From: an uncultured Lachnospiraceae bacterium
Lineage (GTDB): Bacteria; Bacillota; Clostridia; Lachnospirales; Lachnospiraceae
Direction of reading: 5' to 3'
DNA length: 64,000 nt
Assembly: GCA_910578335.1 (NCBI GenBank)
Contig: CAJTPU010000002.1
Coordinates: 62,001-126,000, forward strand
This document shows, in pieces, positions 16,934 to 26,546 of the stretch. The stretch's first letter is position 1. Each line of letters begins with the position of its first letter. The position numbers and the translations under genes are program-made. The notes below the pieces were generated by a model. That model made no database searches and was not told where the DNA came from. It saw only the letters and a program-made list of their open reading frames with translations.

Positions 16934-17794
16934 TTATTCGTCCTCCTCATCCAAATCTATGAACTCCATACTTTCTTCGGCTTCCTGCTGTTCTTCTTCC
17001 CTGCGGCTTTGCTTTTTCACCGCTTCCCTGCTCTTCACAGCCTTTGGCTTCTCTTCTGTCTCGTCTTTTTCCTCTTTCTCTTCCTCAGATTTCAAAAACG
17101 CTTCATTCTGATTGTCCGCGCAGCTTCCATCCATACAGTGCAGGCAGTCGTGGCTGCAGCCGGAACCAATTTTACTCATATCCTTTCCCCGCTTTTCGCC
17201 CTGTATTTTCACAAAATTCTGTATGGCGGTGAGCATGGCTAGCACAAAGAACGCACCGGGCGCCAGCACAAAAATCAAAATCGGGGTAAAGCTGCCCGGC
17301 ATAACGGAAAAGCCAAAAAGCTTTCCGCTTCCCAAAAGCTCCCGCACCATGCCGATGCAGGTAAGCGCCACCGTAAAGCCGAGCCCCATGCCGATGCCGT
17401 CAAACAGAGAAGCTACCGGTCCATGGGTATAGGCATAGGCTTCCGCACGCCCCAAAATAATACAGTTTACCACAATCAGCGGGATATAGACGCCGAGCGC
17501 CTCATTCAAATCGGGCAGATAGCCTTCCAGCAGAAGCTGCACGATGGTTACAAAAGAAGCAATAATCACGATAAATGCCGGAATCCGCACCTTGTCCGGA
17601 ATCACCTTCCTGAGCAGGGAAATAATCAGGTTACTGAGGGCAAGCACCACAGCCGTGGTAAGTCCCATGCCAAGTCCGTTGATGGCGGAGGTGGTTACAG
17701 CCAGCGTGGGACACATGCCAAGCATCAGCACAAAGGTCGGATTTTCTTTGGCAATACCGTTGTAGAGTCTCTCCAAAGCACTGTTTTCCTTCAT
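16934..17794 (-). CDS. rnfE: Rnf complex membrane subunit E with cysteine-rich acidic tail
   Basis: RnfE is the second NqrD/E-like membrane subunit. The first 200 residues or so match the family: GMCPTLAVTTSA near the N-terminus and IPLIVVNCIILGRAEA in the middle, the two cysteine-bearing half-helices. About 75 extra residues follow. They begin with a cysteine/histidine cluster (CSHDCLHCMDGSC, about residues 210-222) and continue as a highly charged E/K/R tail ending in EFIDLDEEDE. Typical RnfE is about 200-230 residues, so this tail is unusual. The gene starts two bases after the rnfG stop. The tail could bind a metal or dock a partner, which is speculation. Confidence 0.94.
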   Translation of the reverse strand: MKENSALERLYNGIAKENPTFVLMLGMCPTLAVTTSAINGLGMGLTTAVVLALSNLIISLLRKVIPDKVRIPAFIVIIASFVTIVQLLLEGYLPDLNEALGVYIPLIVVNCIILGRAEAYAYTHGPVASLFDGIGMGLGFTVALTCIGMVRELLGSGKLFGFSVMPGSFTPILIFVLAPGAFFVLAMLTAIQNFVKIQGEKRGKDMSKIGSGCSHDCLHCMDGSCADNQNEAFLKSEEEKEEKDETEEKPKAVKSREAVKKQSRREEEQQEAEESMEFIDLDEEDE

Positions 17795-17796
17795 CC

Positions 17797-18450
17797 TCAG
17801 ATACCTCCCTTCAGCAAGCTCTCAAAATAGTGGAGTCCCGCGTTGACTGCGTTCGTCACCGCACGCGTGGTAATGGTCGCCCCGCTTATAGCGTCAATTT
17901 CGTTTTCCGCCGCCGCACCTGTCTTCGTGTAGACAAAGGCTTCCGCTGTTTTGCCTGCAAACTGAGGTACCAGCACGTCTCCCGCCTGCATGCCAAGTCC
18001 CGGGGTCTCCGATATGCTTAAGATGGAAATACCGTTTATACTGCCCTCCATGGTAATGCCCACCATCAGCTCAATGCTGCCGCCATAGCCCTCCTTGGTA
18101 GTCACCTTCAGCACATACCCCAAAAGAGAACCGTCCTGCGAAAACGCACCGTAGACCTCGCCCACCTCTGCGCCCAGCGTCTCCTCGTTATATATTGTTA
18201 CGGATGCAATCAGCCAGCCGGAGCCCAATGCCGTAGGAAGCCTCATCGGGTCAATTTCCCTAAATGCAGCCGCCTCGGAAAAGACCTCGGCACAGGCACG
18301 CTGCACCTTAAGCTGCTGCTGCTTCTCAATCGGCTCCTTTGTCAGCTCATAGACAAAACCCAGTGCAATACCCGCAAGCAGGGTGATGGCAAATAAAATA
18401 CCCGCATTTTTTATCATTTCCGCAGCGGGATTCTGTTTTTTATTTTTCAT
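17797..18450 (-). CDS. rnfG: Rnf complex FMN-binding subunit G
   Basis: RnfG is anchored by one N-terminal membrane span (IKNAGILFAITLLAGIALGF) and holds a covalent FMN on a threonine outside the membrane. The attachment motif SGATITTRA lies near residue 190, and GYGGSIELMVGI and SETPGLG are family landmarks. The start at 18450 has AGGAGG eight bases upstream, so the gene overlaps the 3' end of rnfD by 11 bases. It has 217 residues. Confidence 0.95.
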   Translation of the reverse strand: MKNKKQNPAAEMIKNAGILFAITLLAGIALGFVYELTKEPIEKQQQLKVQRACAEVFSEAAAFREIDPMRLPTALGSGWLIASVTIYNEETLGAEVGEVYGAFSQDGSLLGYVLKVTTKEGYGGSIELMVGITMEGSINGISILSISETPGLGMQAGDVLVPQFAGKTAEAFVYTKTGAAAENEIDAISGATITTRAVTNAVNAGLHYFESLLKGGI

Positions 18451-19375
18451 ATCTGCCGCCTCCTTTTCCAAATGCCTTCGGTACCGTTATCTTTTCAATC
18501 AGGGGAACCAGCAGATTGCCTAAAATAATCGCATAGGAAACACCCTCCGCATTGCTTCCGAATACCCTGAAAATACCGGTGAGAAGCCCCAGCACAATGC
18601 CGTACAGATACTGTCCCTTAGGCGTGATGGGTCTCGTCACATAATCCGTCGCCATAAAGAAGGCTCCCAGCATCAGACCGCCGCCCGAAAGCTGCGCCGC
18701 CAGATACGCCGGATTGATGCCATGTCCGCCAAAAAATATCAGAAAAAGGACAAATGTCACTATGTAGCTGCCCGGAATCCGTAAATCAATAATACCGAGC
18801 AATAAAAGGATACAGGCACCGATGACAATGGCTATGAGGCTGGTCTCCCCGATGGTTCCCGCCGTCCTTCCGATTACCATATCCAGAATATTGACCTCTT
18901 CTCCCGCCTTCAGCGCGGCAAGGGGCGTCGCTCCCGTATAGGCATCCGTCGTAAAATTGGTCATAAGTGCCGGAAAAGAAATCAACAAAAAGCACCTTGC
19001 CGCAAGCGCCGGATTCATAAAATTCTGTCCCAGACCGCCGAAAAGACATTTGACAATCAGAATGGCGAACACACCGCCCATCGCCGCCGCCCACCATGGA
19101 ATGCTGACGGGCAGATTCAGCGCAAGCAAAAGCCCCGTCACTACGGCGGACAAATCTCCGATTGTCTGTTTCTTTTTATACAGTCCAAACAAAAATTCCG
19201 TAAAAACAGTGGAAGCTACCGTTACAAGAATGATAAAGAGCGCACGGATTCCAAAATTGTAAATACCGAATCCTGCTGCCGGAAGCAAGGCAAGCACAAC
19301 GGCAAACATAATACCCATTGTGTTGACCTTGGACCGGATATGGGGATTCGATGATACCTTCAACAAATCATCCAT
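18440..19375 (-). CDS. rnfD: Rnf complex FMN-binding membrane subunit D
   Basis: RnfD is a multi-span membrane subunit homologous to NqrB, with covalent FMN on a threonine. That threonine lies in TGATPLAALKAG (about residue 165). The N-terminal VSSNPHIRSK is characteristic, as is MATDYVTRPITPKGQ in the later half. The start at 19375 has AGGAGG nine bases upstream; further upstream the frame overlaps rnfC. It has 311 residues and lies between rnfC and rnfG. Confidence 0.95.
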   Translation of the reverse strand: MDDLLKVSSNPHIRSKVNTMGIMFAVVLALLPAAGFGIYNFGIRALFIILVTVASTVFTEFLFGLYKKKQTIGDLSAVVTGLLLALNLPVSIPWWAAAMGGVFAILIVKCLFGGLGQNFMNPALAARCFLLISFPALMTNFTTDAYTGATPLAALKAGEEVNILDMVIGRTAGTIGETSLIAIVIGACILLLLGIIDLRIPGSYIVTFVLFLIFFGGHGINPAYLAAQLSGGGLMLGAFFMATDYVTRPITPKGQYLYGIVLGLLTGIFRVFGSNAEGVSYAIILGNLLVPLIEKITVPKAFGKGGGRYEK

Positions 19376-19388
19376 TTTCGCTTTCCTC

Positions 19389-20705
19389 CTACTTTTTCTT
19401 TTTGGCAAGCTGCATCTTGCGCATGGATTTGATAGTCTGGGTGAGGGGTCTCTTTGCCGGACAGATATAGCTGCAGCAGCCGCACTCGCAGCATTCCATG
19501 CCGTTCAGTTTTAAAAAGGTCTCCTCATCCCCGTGGATTGCCGCAACCATCAGCTTGTTGGGCAGCACCCTGCCCGGGCATACCTCCACGCAGCGCCCGC
19601 ACTTGATACATGCCGTCGGCTCCATGGCTGACACATCATCCTCGCTCATGCACAAAAGCGCGGATGCCGTCTTGGTGGTCGGCACATCCAGCTCAAAAAT
19701 GCCAAAACCCATCATGGGACCGCCCGATATGATTTTTACAGGCTCCTTTTTGAAGCCTCCTGCCTGCTCTATCAATTCATGGTAATTGGTTCCAATACGA
19801 ACCTTGAAATTGCGCGGGTGCTTAATGGCGTCACCTGTTACGGTTACAATTCTCTCCATTAACGGCTTTCCCTCAAAAACCGCATAATAAATTGCCACCA
19901 CCGTATCTACATTGTTGACCACACAGCCGGCATCCGCCGGCAGCATGGAGGAGTTGATTTTTCTTCCCGTTGTGGCAAAAATGAGCTGCCGCTCCGCTCC
20001 CTGCGGATATTTCGTCTTTAACGCCTTCACGCTGATGCGGTTGTCGTCCTTTGTCATACTTTTCAACAGCTCGATACAGTCCTTTTTATTGTCCTCCACA
20101 GCCATGATGCCCTGTGCCTTCGGAAACAGGCTTAAAGAAACCTTTAACCCCTTTATCAGCTTCTCCGGCTCCTCTAACATCCTTCTGTAATCAGACGTCA
20201 GATAAGGCTCGCATTCTGCGCAGTTTACAATGACATAATCAATCTTTTCCGGCTTTTTCGGGGAAAGCTTAATAAAGGTAGGAAAACCTGCACCTCCCAT
20301 TCCCACGATACCGGCTTCCTTGATTCTTTCTATGATTTCCTCCCGCGAGGCTTCTTGTAAATCCAGCGCCGGCGCATACTCTGCTTCCTCATAGAGCCCG
20401 TCATTTTCCACCACGATGCTCATCACATTGTCGCCTGTCACCACACGCCGCGGCTCGATTGCCTTGACCTTGCCGGATACGGTGGCATGAACCGGTGCGC
20501 TGACAAAAGCACCCGCTTCCGCAATCTTCTGTCCTGTGAGAACCCTGTCACCCTTTTTTACAAGGGGAACCGCAGGCGCTCCGATATGCTGGGACAGCGG
20601 ATACACCAAATCTCCCTTGGGAAGCACCTGTCTGATAGGCTTGTCCTTCGTCATATCTTTTCCGTCATAGGGATGAATCCCTCCCGTAAATGTCAGTGTT
20701 GCCAT
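19389..20705 (-). CDS. rnfC: Rnf complex NADH-side subunit C
   Basis: RnfC is the cytoplasmic subunit that holds FMN and NADH sites and two [4Fe-4S] clusters. The glycine-rich AGIVGMGGAGFPTFIKL and NCAECEPYLTSD segments are the nucleotide/flavin region. The two clusters are bound by CIKCGRCVEVCP and CCECGCCSYICP near the C-terminus. The start at 20705 has AGGAGG seven bases upstream and gives 438 residues. It is the first gene of rnfCDGEAB. A possible upstream promoter, TTGTCA and TATAAT, has a 19-base spacer and is weak evidence. Confidence 0.96.
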   Translation of the reverse strand: MATLTFTGGIHPYDGKDMTKDKPIRQVLPKGDLVYPLSQHIGAPAVPLVKKGDRVLTGQKIAEAGAFVSAPVHATVSGKVKAIEPRRVVTGDNVMSIVVENDGLYEEAEYAPALDLQEASREEIIERIKEAGIVGMGGAGFPTFIKLSPKKPEKIDYVIVNCAECEPYLTSDYRRMLEEPEKLIKGLKVSLSLFPKAQGIMAVEDNKKDCIELLKSMTKDDNRISVKALKTKYPQGAERQLIFATTGRKINSSMLPADAGCVVNNVDTVVAIYYAVFEGKPLMERIVTVTGDAIKHPRNFKVRIGTNYHELIEQAGGFKKEPVKIISGGPMMGFGIFELDVPTTKTASALLCMSEDDVSAMEPTACIKCGRCVEVCPGRVLPNKLMVAAIHGDEETFLKLNGMECCECGCCSYICPAKRPLTQTIKSMRKMQLAKKKK

Positions 20706-20837
20706 TTCATTACCTCCTGCCATTCTTTCCTTCTAATATACTATTTTTTTTAACAAAATACTACAGAATTATAAAAAAATGTGCTATGATTATGACAAAA
20801 TACATTTTAGTCCTAAAATTTGGTAAAGGAGTAGCCT

Positions 20838-21941
20838 ATGCATACAGAAACTTATATGCCCCAGCCCTTTTTGCTTGATTACCCCCTTGAAAAACTGGCT
20901 GACCCATCACAAATTTTATTTATAGATATTGAAACCACCGGATTTACGGCAAAGAGTTCTTTTTTATACCTTATCGGCTGCGCTTATTTTGAAGGCGATA
21001 CGCTGCACACTATACAGTGGATGGCGGAAACCTACGAACAGGAAAAGGAGCTTTTAGATACCTTTTTTTCTTTTGCCTCCCGCTTCCGCTGCCTGATTCA
21101 TTTTAATGGCAATAACTTTGACATTCCCTATCTGCAGCAGAAATGTATCCGCTATGCGCTGCCCTACAGCTTTGACGATTTTGAGGGCATTGATTTATAT
21201 AAACGGATTTCCCCCTACAAATTCTTTGTCAAGCTTCCAAACTGCAAGCAGAAAACCATCGAGCAATACCTTGGCTATGAGCGGGAGGACGCTTACACCG
21301 GCAGCGAACTGGTCGGCGTCTATCAGGAATATGTAACAAATCCCACCGAGCTCGCCAAAGATTCCCTTCTGCTGCACAATCAGGAGGATTTGCTGGGAAT
21401 GCTCCGGATTCTGCCGATTCTTGCCTACTATGATATTTTTAACAGCCCTGTAAAAGTCAAAAAAGTGCAGGCAAGCTACTACACCGACTACGCCGGCAGA
21501 AAAAAGCAGGAGCTTATCATGAAGCTCATCCTTCCCACGCCGCTGCCCGTGCCGGTTTCTTCCTCTGCAAACGGCTGCTATTTCAGGGGGGAGGGCGATA
21601 CGGCAAGCCTCCGTGTCCCGATTGTGGAAGAAGAATTAAAATATTTTTATGCCAATTACAAGGATTATTATTACCTGCCTGAGGAAGACATTGCGCTGCA
21701 CAAATCCGTTGCCGGTTTTGTGGATAAAGCGCACCGCACACAGGCGGCTGCCGCTACCTGCTATACCCGCAAGTACTCTCTGTACCTGCCCCAGTGGGAG
21801 CCGTTGTTCACGCCCTTCTTTAAGCGCGACTACAAGAGCAAGGAGCTGTTTTTCGAGCTGACGGAGGAATTAAAAAAGGACAAGTCCGCCTTTTTGCTTT
21901 ACGCCGGACATGTCCTTGATATACTTAGCGCCTCCTTATAA
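20838..21941 (+). CDS. DEDD exonuclease-like (RNase H fold) protein, YprB type
   Basis: This 367-residue protein has an N-terminal RNase H-like exonuclease fold of the DnaQ/DEDD superfamily and resembles Bacillus YprB. Acidic motifs are visible: FIDIETTGF (about residue 30), HFNGNNFDIPYL (about residue 93) and NQEDLLGM (about residue 182). The C-terminal half has no family I recognise. The real substrate is unknown; 3' exonuclease or structure-specific nuclease activity are both possible. The start has a good ribosome site (AAAGGAG). It is transcribed away from rnfC and its stop abuts the convergent ABC gene with no gap. Confidence 0.82.
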   Translation: MHTETYMPQPFLLDYPLEKLADPSQILFIDIETTGFTAKSSFLYLIGCAYFEGDTLHTIQWMAETYEQEKELLDTFFSFASRFRCLIHFNGNNFDIPYLQQKCIRYALPYSFDDFEGIDLYKRISPYKFFVKLPNCKQKTIEQYLGYEREDAYTGSELVGVYQEYVTNPTELAKDSLLLHNQEDLLGMLRILPILAYYDIFNSPVKVKKVQASYYTDYAGRKKQELIMKLILPTPLPVPVSSSANGCYFRGEGDTASLRVPIVEEELKYFYANYKDYYYLPEEDIALHKSVAGFVDKAHRTQAAAATCYTRKYSLYLPQWEPLFTPFFKRDYKSKELFFELTEELKKDKSAFLLYAGHVLDILSASL

Positions 21942-23726
21942 TTACCTGTAATACTGTGCCTGTGCCGCAAACATTTCCGCATAGATGCCGCCCTGTCTTA
22001 ACAGTTCGTCGTGGGTGCCGTATTCTGCCACCTGCCCGTCTCCGAACACGGCTATCCTGTCGCAGAACTTGCAGCTTGACAAACGGTGTGAAATATAAAT
22101 CGCCGTCTTCCCCCCTACCAGGGTTTCAAACTGCCGGTAAATATCGTATTCCGCAACAGGGTCCAGCGCCGCAGTCGGCTCGTCCAGTATCACCACCGGA
22201 GCCTTCTTGTACAGCGCGCGGGCAATTGCAAGCTTCTGCTGTTCACCGCCCGACGGCTCGATGCCGTCCTCATCATAAAATTTAAACAGCATGGTATCCA
22301 GCCCTTTTTCCATGGAGGACACCTTTTCCTCCAGCCCTACCTGCTTTATAAGCGGCAGAAGCGCCTTTTTTTCTGCATCACCCTGCAGGGCGATATTCTC
22401 TGCCATGGAAAAAGCAAACAGCTTGAAATCCTGAAATACCGGCGCAAAAAGCTGCATGTACTCTTTATAATCATACTCGCTGATATTCACGCCGTCTAAG
22501 AGTATCTCGCCTGCCGTCGGGTCATAGAGACGGCATAGCAGCTTTACAAATGTGGTTTTTCCCGCACCGTTTAATCCCACGACGGAAAGATGCTCCCCCG
22601 CATGCAGGGTCAGGCAGACATTGTGCAGCACCTGCACGTCCGTATTGGGATAAGTGAAATCCACATTTCTGAATTCTATGGTGTGCTGTCCTTCCTCCAC
22701 ATGCATGTCTCCCTTTTCCAATGCCACCGGATACTGCATCAGTTTGATATATTCATATGCATAGTTTGTCCGTTTTATGATGTCCTGCATCTGCCAAATC
22801 ATACGCTCCACCGAACGGTTCAGCGTCGTTCCCGCATCACACATCTGGGAAAAGATACCGATGGAAATTTTTCCCAAAATCACACGCACGCCCAAATAAA
22901 AGTATATCGCCAGAATTCTGATAATATTAACTCCGTTGCCCGCCAAATGCAGAGGAAGCCTCCTGTCCGCATTTTCCTGCCAGTTTTTCAGCGATGCGTC
23001 TGTATACACATTCCACTTCTCCGTCAACATATCCTGCGCGTCATACAGGCGGATATCTTTTCCATAACGGAAATCGACAATTTCCCACCCAAGATAAGAA
23101 AAAATACGATTAAACTTGGACAGCTTGGCATATTGCTCTATCTCTATCTTGTTACTCTTGTGGTTAATGATGGCATTTACAAACACCAGTACCGCTGCCA
23201 CCACAAAGAGAAGAGGCGCATGAATCGCCACCAGCGCCACCACGCCCGCCATCGTGAGCAAACTGGAAATCAACCCGAAAAACTGTTGGGAAATACCGTG
23301 TATACCGCCGGAATACCACTGCATTCCGGTGCGCGCCGCCTCGACCTGGTCCAGCGCCTCTTTATCCTCCGTAAGCTGAAAATCAAGCTCCATCACTCTG
23401 CGGCTTAACTCCTGCGAAAAGTAATTCTGAAATTTTTCATCATACTTTTCCATGATGACGCCCAGCACGGAGCCCGCAAGACTTAACAGACTCCCGCCCA
23501 ACGCGATAATCATGGCATACGTAAGAAGCCGGCTGACTTTTTCTCCGTTTATCAGCCCGTCAATCAAAAACGGCAGTACCAGCATCGAAACAAAGGGCTG
23601 CGCTGCATCAAAAAGCAGCTTTCCCACTCCTGCCACAAAATACCCCTTATACTTTTTCCACACCTGAGGATAGAAAAAAGCAAGCGTTTCCCGCACTTTT
23701 TTCACTGCACCCTTTTCACCTTTCAT
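21942..23726 (-). CDS. ABC exporter, fused permease-ATPase, second half-transporter
   Basis: This 594-residue protein has about six membrane spans in the first 320 residues and a C-terminal ATPase domain. The ATPase shows Walker A GLNGAGKTTF, the signature PSGGEQQKLAIARAL, Walker B VVILDEPTAALD and the H-loop YISHRLS. It would work as a heterodimer with the upstream half-transporter; the substrate (drug, peptide or lipid) cannot be told. I start at 23726, nine bases after GGAGG; the open frame continues upstream but only as an out-of-frame shadow of the partner gene, which overlaps by 11 bases. Confidence 0.9.
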   Translation of the reverse strand: MKGEKGAVKKVRETLAFFYPQVWKKYKGYFVAGVGKLLFDAAQPFVSMLVLPFLIDGLINGEKVSRLLTYAMIIALGGSLLSLAGSVLGVIMEKYDEKFQNYFSQELSRRVMELDFQLTEDKEALDQVEAARTGMQWYSGGIHGISQQFFGLISSLLTMAGVVALVAIHAPLLFVVAAVLVFVNAIINHKSNKIEIEQYAKLSKFNRIFSYLGWEIVDFRYGKDIRLYDAQDMLTEKWNVYTDASLKNWQENADRRLPLHLAGNGVNIIRILAIYFYLGVRVILGKISIGIFSQMCDAGTTLNRSVERMIWQMQDIIKRTNYAYEYIKLMQYPVALEKGDMHVEEGQHTIEFRNVDFTYPNTDVQVLHNVCLTLHAGEHLSVVGLNGAGKTTFVKLLCRLYDPTAGEILLDGVNISEYDYKEYMQLFAPVFQDFKLFAFSMAENIALQGDAEKKALLPLIKQVGLEEKVSSMEKGLDTMLFKFYDEDGIEPSGGEQQKLAIARALYKKAPVVILDEPTAALDPVAEYDIYRQFETLVGGKTAIYISHRLSSCKFCDRIAVFGDGQVAEYGTHDELLRQGGIYAEMFAAQAQYYR

Positions 23727-25578
23727 TAAGCTGCACCTCCTCATCCTTGTAATACTGCGCCTGAATTTCAAACATTTCCGCGTAGGCGCCTTTTTGGGCA
23801 AGAAGCACCTCGTGGGAGCCGTATTCCACCATTTTTCCTGCCACAAACATGGCGATATTGTCACAGAATCGCGTGGAAGAAAGCCTGTGGGAGATATAGA
23901 CAGCCGACTTTTTCCCAATCATCTTATCAAAGTTCTTATACAGCCTGTATTCTGCCAGCGCGTCCAACGCCGCCGTGGGCTCGTCCAGCACAATAATGGG
24001 CGCTTCCTTGTACAACGCCCTTGCCAGTGCAAGCTTCTGTTTTTCTCCGCCCGACAAATCCACGCCGTCGTCATGAAGCACCTTTAAAAGCTCCGTCTGC
24101 ACACCGTCTTTTAACTCCGCTAGCTTATCCCCAAGCCCTGCCTGCCCAAGATACCGCTCTGCCAGAGCGCGGTCCGTCGCCTTCGGCGGCTTCATGGATA
24201 CATTTTCACTGATAGGAAAAGCAAAAATTTCCACATTCTGAAATGCCGGTGCAAACAGGGTAAAATACTCCCTTCTCCTAAAACGGTTGACATTGATGCC
24301 ATTTAACAGGATTTCGCCCTCCGTCACATCATACAGCCTGAGCAGCAGCTTAATCAGCGTGGTCTTTCCCGCTCCGTTTAAGCCTACTACCGCCAGCCGC
24401 TCTCCTGCCTTTAAGGTCAGATTTACGTTCTGCAGGGCATAGTCCTCTGCCCCTTCATACCGAAAGGATACATTGCGAAAGGTAAAGGTATAATGGTTTG
24501 TTTTCGGCAGCGGAATACAGTCGCTTTCCTCGTCGTCCGTAAGCTCCATAAAGGAACGGAAATCATCCACCCACAGAGAGTTCTTTTTCAAGTCCCCCGC
24601 CCTATTTAATACCTCCGTCAGCGCAGACGCAAAGGTGGAGGCAAGCCCCAGATACAGGGTAAAATTACCGATTGTCATGCCCTTTCCCATAAATACAAGA
24701 ATCAGCACCGCATAAATGGCAGCATTCTGCAGTACACTCATCCCATGGGCAAAGATACTGTTGTAAATCCATAAATTACGGCTGTGCAGCATTTTTTCCT
24801 GCTTTTCTGCAAGCACCTGATACTGCTTTCCCAAAATCCAATCCTGCATATGAAAAAGACGGATATCCTTGGCATAAGAAAAATCCTGCGTCACATGCTC
24901 CATGTAGTCGATACGCCGCCATGTGGGAGACAACTTGTCCCATACTTCTTTCCTGTCTCTTTTTACCGTATGGCGAAAAAACAAGTACTGTAGAAAAGAG
25001 ATAAAGATGATAAGAAGCACCAGGCGCACGTCCAGTACCACCACCACGGACAAGCTTATCACAAGCAGCATCGCCTGCACCAGCACATCATAAAAGGAAC
25101 GCATCATGCCCTCTACGCCTTCGTCGTTTCCGCCCGTTGCCCTGCATGCTTTTTCGTGCATATCCAGTATTTTGGGATTTTCCAGATTCTGATAGTTCAT
25201 GGACAGCGCTTTTGCCACACGTTCCGTAATCATCTTCATGCGGACATAGATAAAAGAATAACCACTCCTGTTGTTGCTAAAGGAATTCAGCCCCCAGACT
25301 ACTATGTAAACCGCCAGCAGTACCATAATCAGCTTTATCAAGGGCATAATATCCTTTTCTTCGCTTCCCGACTGCAGCACCACCAAATCAATCACGTACT
25401 TTCTGGCGAAAGTGCCGAGCACCTGTACGAAGGAATTCATTGTCACACCGAGTACGATAAATAAAATCAGCGCAGGCTTGTATTTTTTTATGTTTTGAAA
25501 GCAATACCGGATATTTCCGGGAATCCCAAACTCTTTGTGCAACGGATTCTCATCCTGCTTTTTTTCCTTCTTTTTCAT
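23716..25578 (-). CDS. ABC exporter, fused permease-ATPase, first half-transporter
   Basis: This 620-residue protein has an N-terminal six-span exporter domain and a C-terminal ATPase: Walker A GLNGAGKTTL, signature LSGGEKQKLALARAL, Walker B IIVLDEPTAALD and H-loop YISHRLS. It shares the layout of the second half-transporter (about residues 340 onward for the ATPase) and overlaps it by 11 bases, so the two are translationally coupled and very likely form a heterodimer. Both keep the catalytic glutamate after Walker B, so neither ATP site looks degenerate by that measure. No regulator or modification enzyme adjoins the pair, so the substrate is unknown. Confidence 0.9.
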   Translation of the reverse strand: MKKKEKKQDENPLHKEFGIPGNIRYCFQNIKKYKPALILFIVLGVTMNSFVQVLGTFARKYVIDLVVLQSGSEEKDIMPLIKLIMVLLAVYIVVWGLNSFSNNRSGYSFIYVRMKMITERVAKALSMNYQNLENPKILDMHEKACRATGGNDEGVEGMMRSFYDVLVQAMLLVISLSVVVVLDVRLVLLIIFISFLQYLFFRHTVKRDRKEVWDKLSPTWRRIDYMEHVTQDFSYAKDIRLFHMQDWILGKQYQVLAEKQEKMLHSRNLWIYNSIFAHGMSVLQNAAIYAVLILVFMGKGMTIGNFTLYLGLASTFASALTEVLNRAGDLKKNSLWVDDFRSFMELTDDEESDCIPLPKTNHYTFTFRNVSFRYEGAEDYALQNVNLTLKAGERLAVVGLNGAGKTTLIKLLLRLYDVTEGEILLNGINVNRFRRREYFTLFAPAFQNVEIFAFPISENVSMKPPKATDRALAERYLGQAGLGDKLAELKDGVQTELLKVLHDDGVDLSGGEKQKLALARALYKEAPIIVLDEPTAALDALAEYRLYKNFDKMIGKKSAVYISHRLSSTRFCDNIAMFVAGKMVEYGSHEVLLAQKGAYAEMFEIQAQYYKDEEVQLNER

Positions 25579-25613
25579 GGCATTTCCTCTTTCAATCTGT
25601 TATTACCCTAAAA

Positions 25614-25642
25614 AGTATAAGTTTGCCTTCCCAAAATTGCAA
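25614..25642 (-). promoter_or_regulatory. Promoter of the ABC exporter pair
   Basis: -35 TTGCAA (25642-25637), 17-base spacer, -10 TATACT (25619-25614). It lies just past the cheR terminator, so the ABC pair is its own unit. Confidence 0.8.
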
Positions 25643-25655
25643 CTGCCTTATTAAC

Positions 25656-25691
25656 GAAAAAATCCCGCTATTGTCATTACAACAGCGGGAT
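25656..25691 (-). terminator. Terminator after cheR
   Basis: On the minus strand ATCCCGCT pairs with AGCGGGAT (25691-25662) and is followed by a T run to 25656. It would end the tetR-to-cheR gene run. Confidence 0.87.
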
Positions 25692-25730
25692 ATTCTTACA
25701 CATATTCTGTTTCATCCGCTTACCCAGTAT

Positions 25731-26522
25731 TTAGACCGCACCGTGAAACGGCTTGATATAAAAGAAGGAATTTTTCCGTTCCAGTCCAATCTCTTTATGG
25801 TTGATAATCTGTTCCGTACTTCCGATAAACAAAAGACCACCGGGCCTTAATGCCTTTTCAAACTTCCTGTATATTTCCTCTTTTGCCTCTTCCGTAAAAT
25901 AGATTAACACATTGCGGCAAACTATCAGATGGTATTCAACAGGATACGCATCCTTTAATAAATTATGCTCCTTAAATTCCACCCTGTCCTTGATTTCCTT
26001 TGCTATCTGATAAGAAGGACCTACCTTTGTGAAGTATTTCTTTTTCAATTCGTCCGGTATGCCGGCAACGCTCTTTTCATTGTAAAGACCTACCTTTGCC
26101 TTTGCAATTACCTGCTTGTCTAAATCCGTTGCCATTATGTGAATCTGATTTAAGGGCAAATGCTGTGACAGCGCCATTACCAGTGAATAAGGCTCATCAC
26201 CGGTAGAACATGCCGCACTCCATATTTTTAAATTCTTGCCAAAACGGTTTATCAGTTCCGGAATAATTTCCTTATCTAAAAGCCTCCACTGGTCCGGATT
26301 ACGGTAAAACTCAGAAACATTAATCGTCAGATAATTGACGAACTCTTCAAACCTCGCCTTATCCGTCTTTAACAGTTGAACATATTTGTCATACTCCTGA
26401 ATTCCGTTTTTGTTAATCAGCGTATCAATTCTGCGCTTCATCTGTTTTTCTTTGTACGCATTTAAATCAATTGATGTCAAATCATATATGGCTTTTTTGA
26501 AATATTCATAGTCATACGTCAT
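25731..26522 (-). CDS. cheR: CheR-type protein-glutamate O-methyltransferase
   Basis: CheR methylates glutamates on chemotaxis receptors with S-adenosylmethionine. The 263-residue protein has the N-terminal helical CheR_N domain (about residues 1-75) and a methyltransferase domain with WSAACSTGDEPYSLVMAL (SAM loop), then ATDLDKQVIAKA and VICRNVLIYF. SEFYRNPDQW is the typical CheR linker segment. No receptor, cheB or flagellar gene is nearby. It lies 24 bases after the S1 gene at the end of a run headed by tetR. The family call is firm; a role in chemotaxis is inference from family. Confidence 0.92.
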   Translation of the reverse strand: MTYDYEYFKKAIYDLTSIDLNAYKEKQMKRRIDTLINKNGIQEYDKYVQLLKTDKARFEEFVNYLTINVSEFYRNPDQWRLLDKEIIPELINRFGKNLKIWSAACSTGDEPYSLVMALSQHLPLNQIHIMATDLDKQVIAKAKVGLYNEKSVAGIPDELKKKYFTKVGPSYQIAKEIKDRVEFKEHNLLKDAYPVEYHLIVCRNVLIYFTEEAKEEIYRKFEKALRPGGLLFIGSTEQIINHKEIGLERKNSFFYIKPFHGAV

Positions 26523-26546
26523 TCAGGCAACCTCTTATTCTTCTTT

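Noticed and set aside
20755..20837. rnfC promoter with TTGTCA and TATAAT
   Set aside because: The spacer is 19 bases and several other AT-rich hexamers compete, so it is mentioned only in the rnfC entry.
23727..23918. Second ABC half-transporter extended upstream by 64 codons
   Set aside because: The extra residues are the partner gene read out of frame; the start at 23726 has a proper ribosome site.
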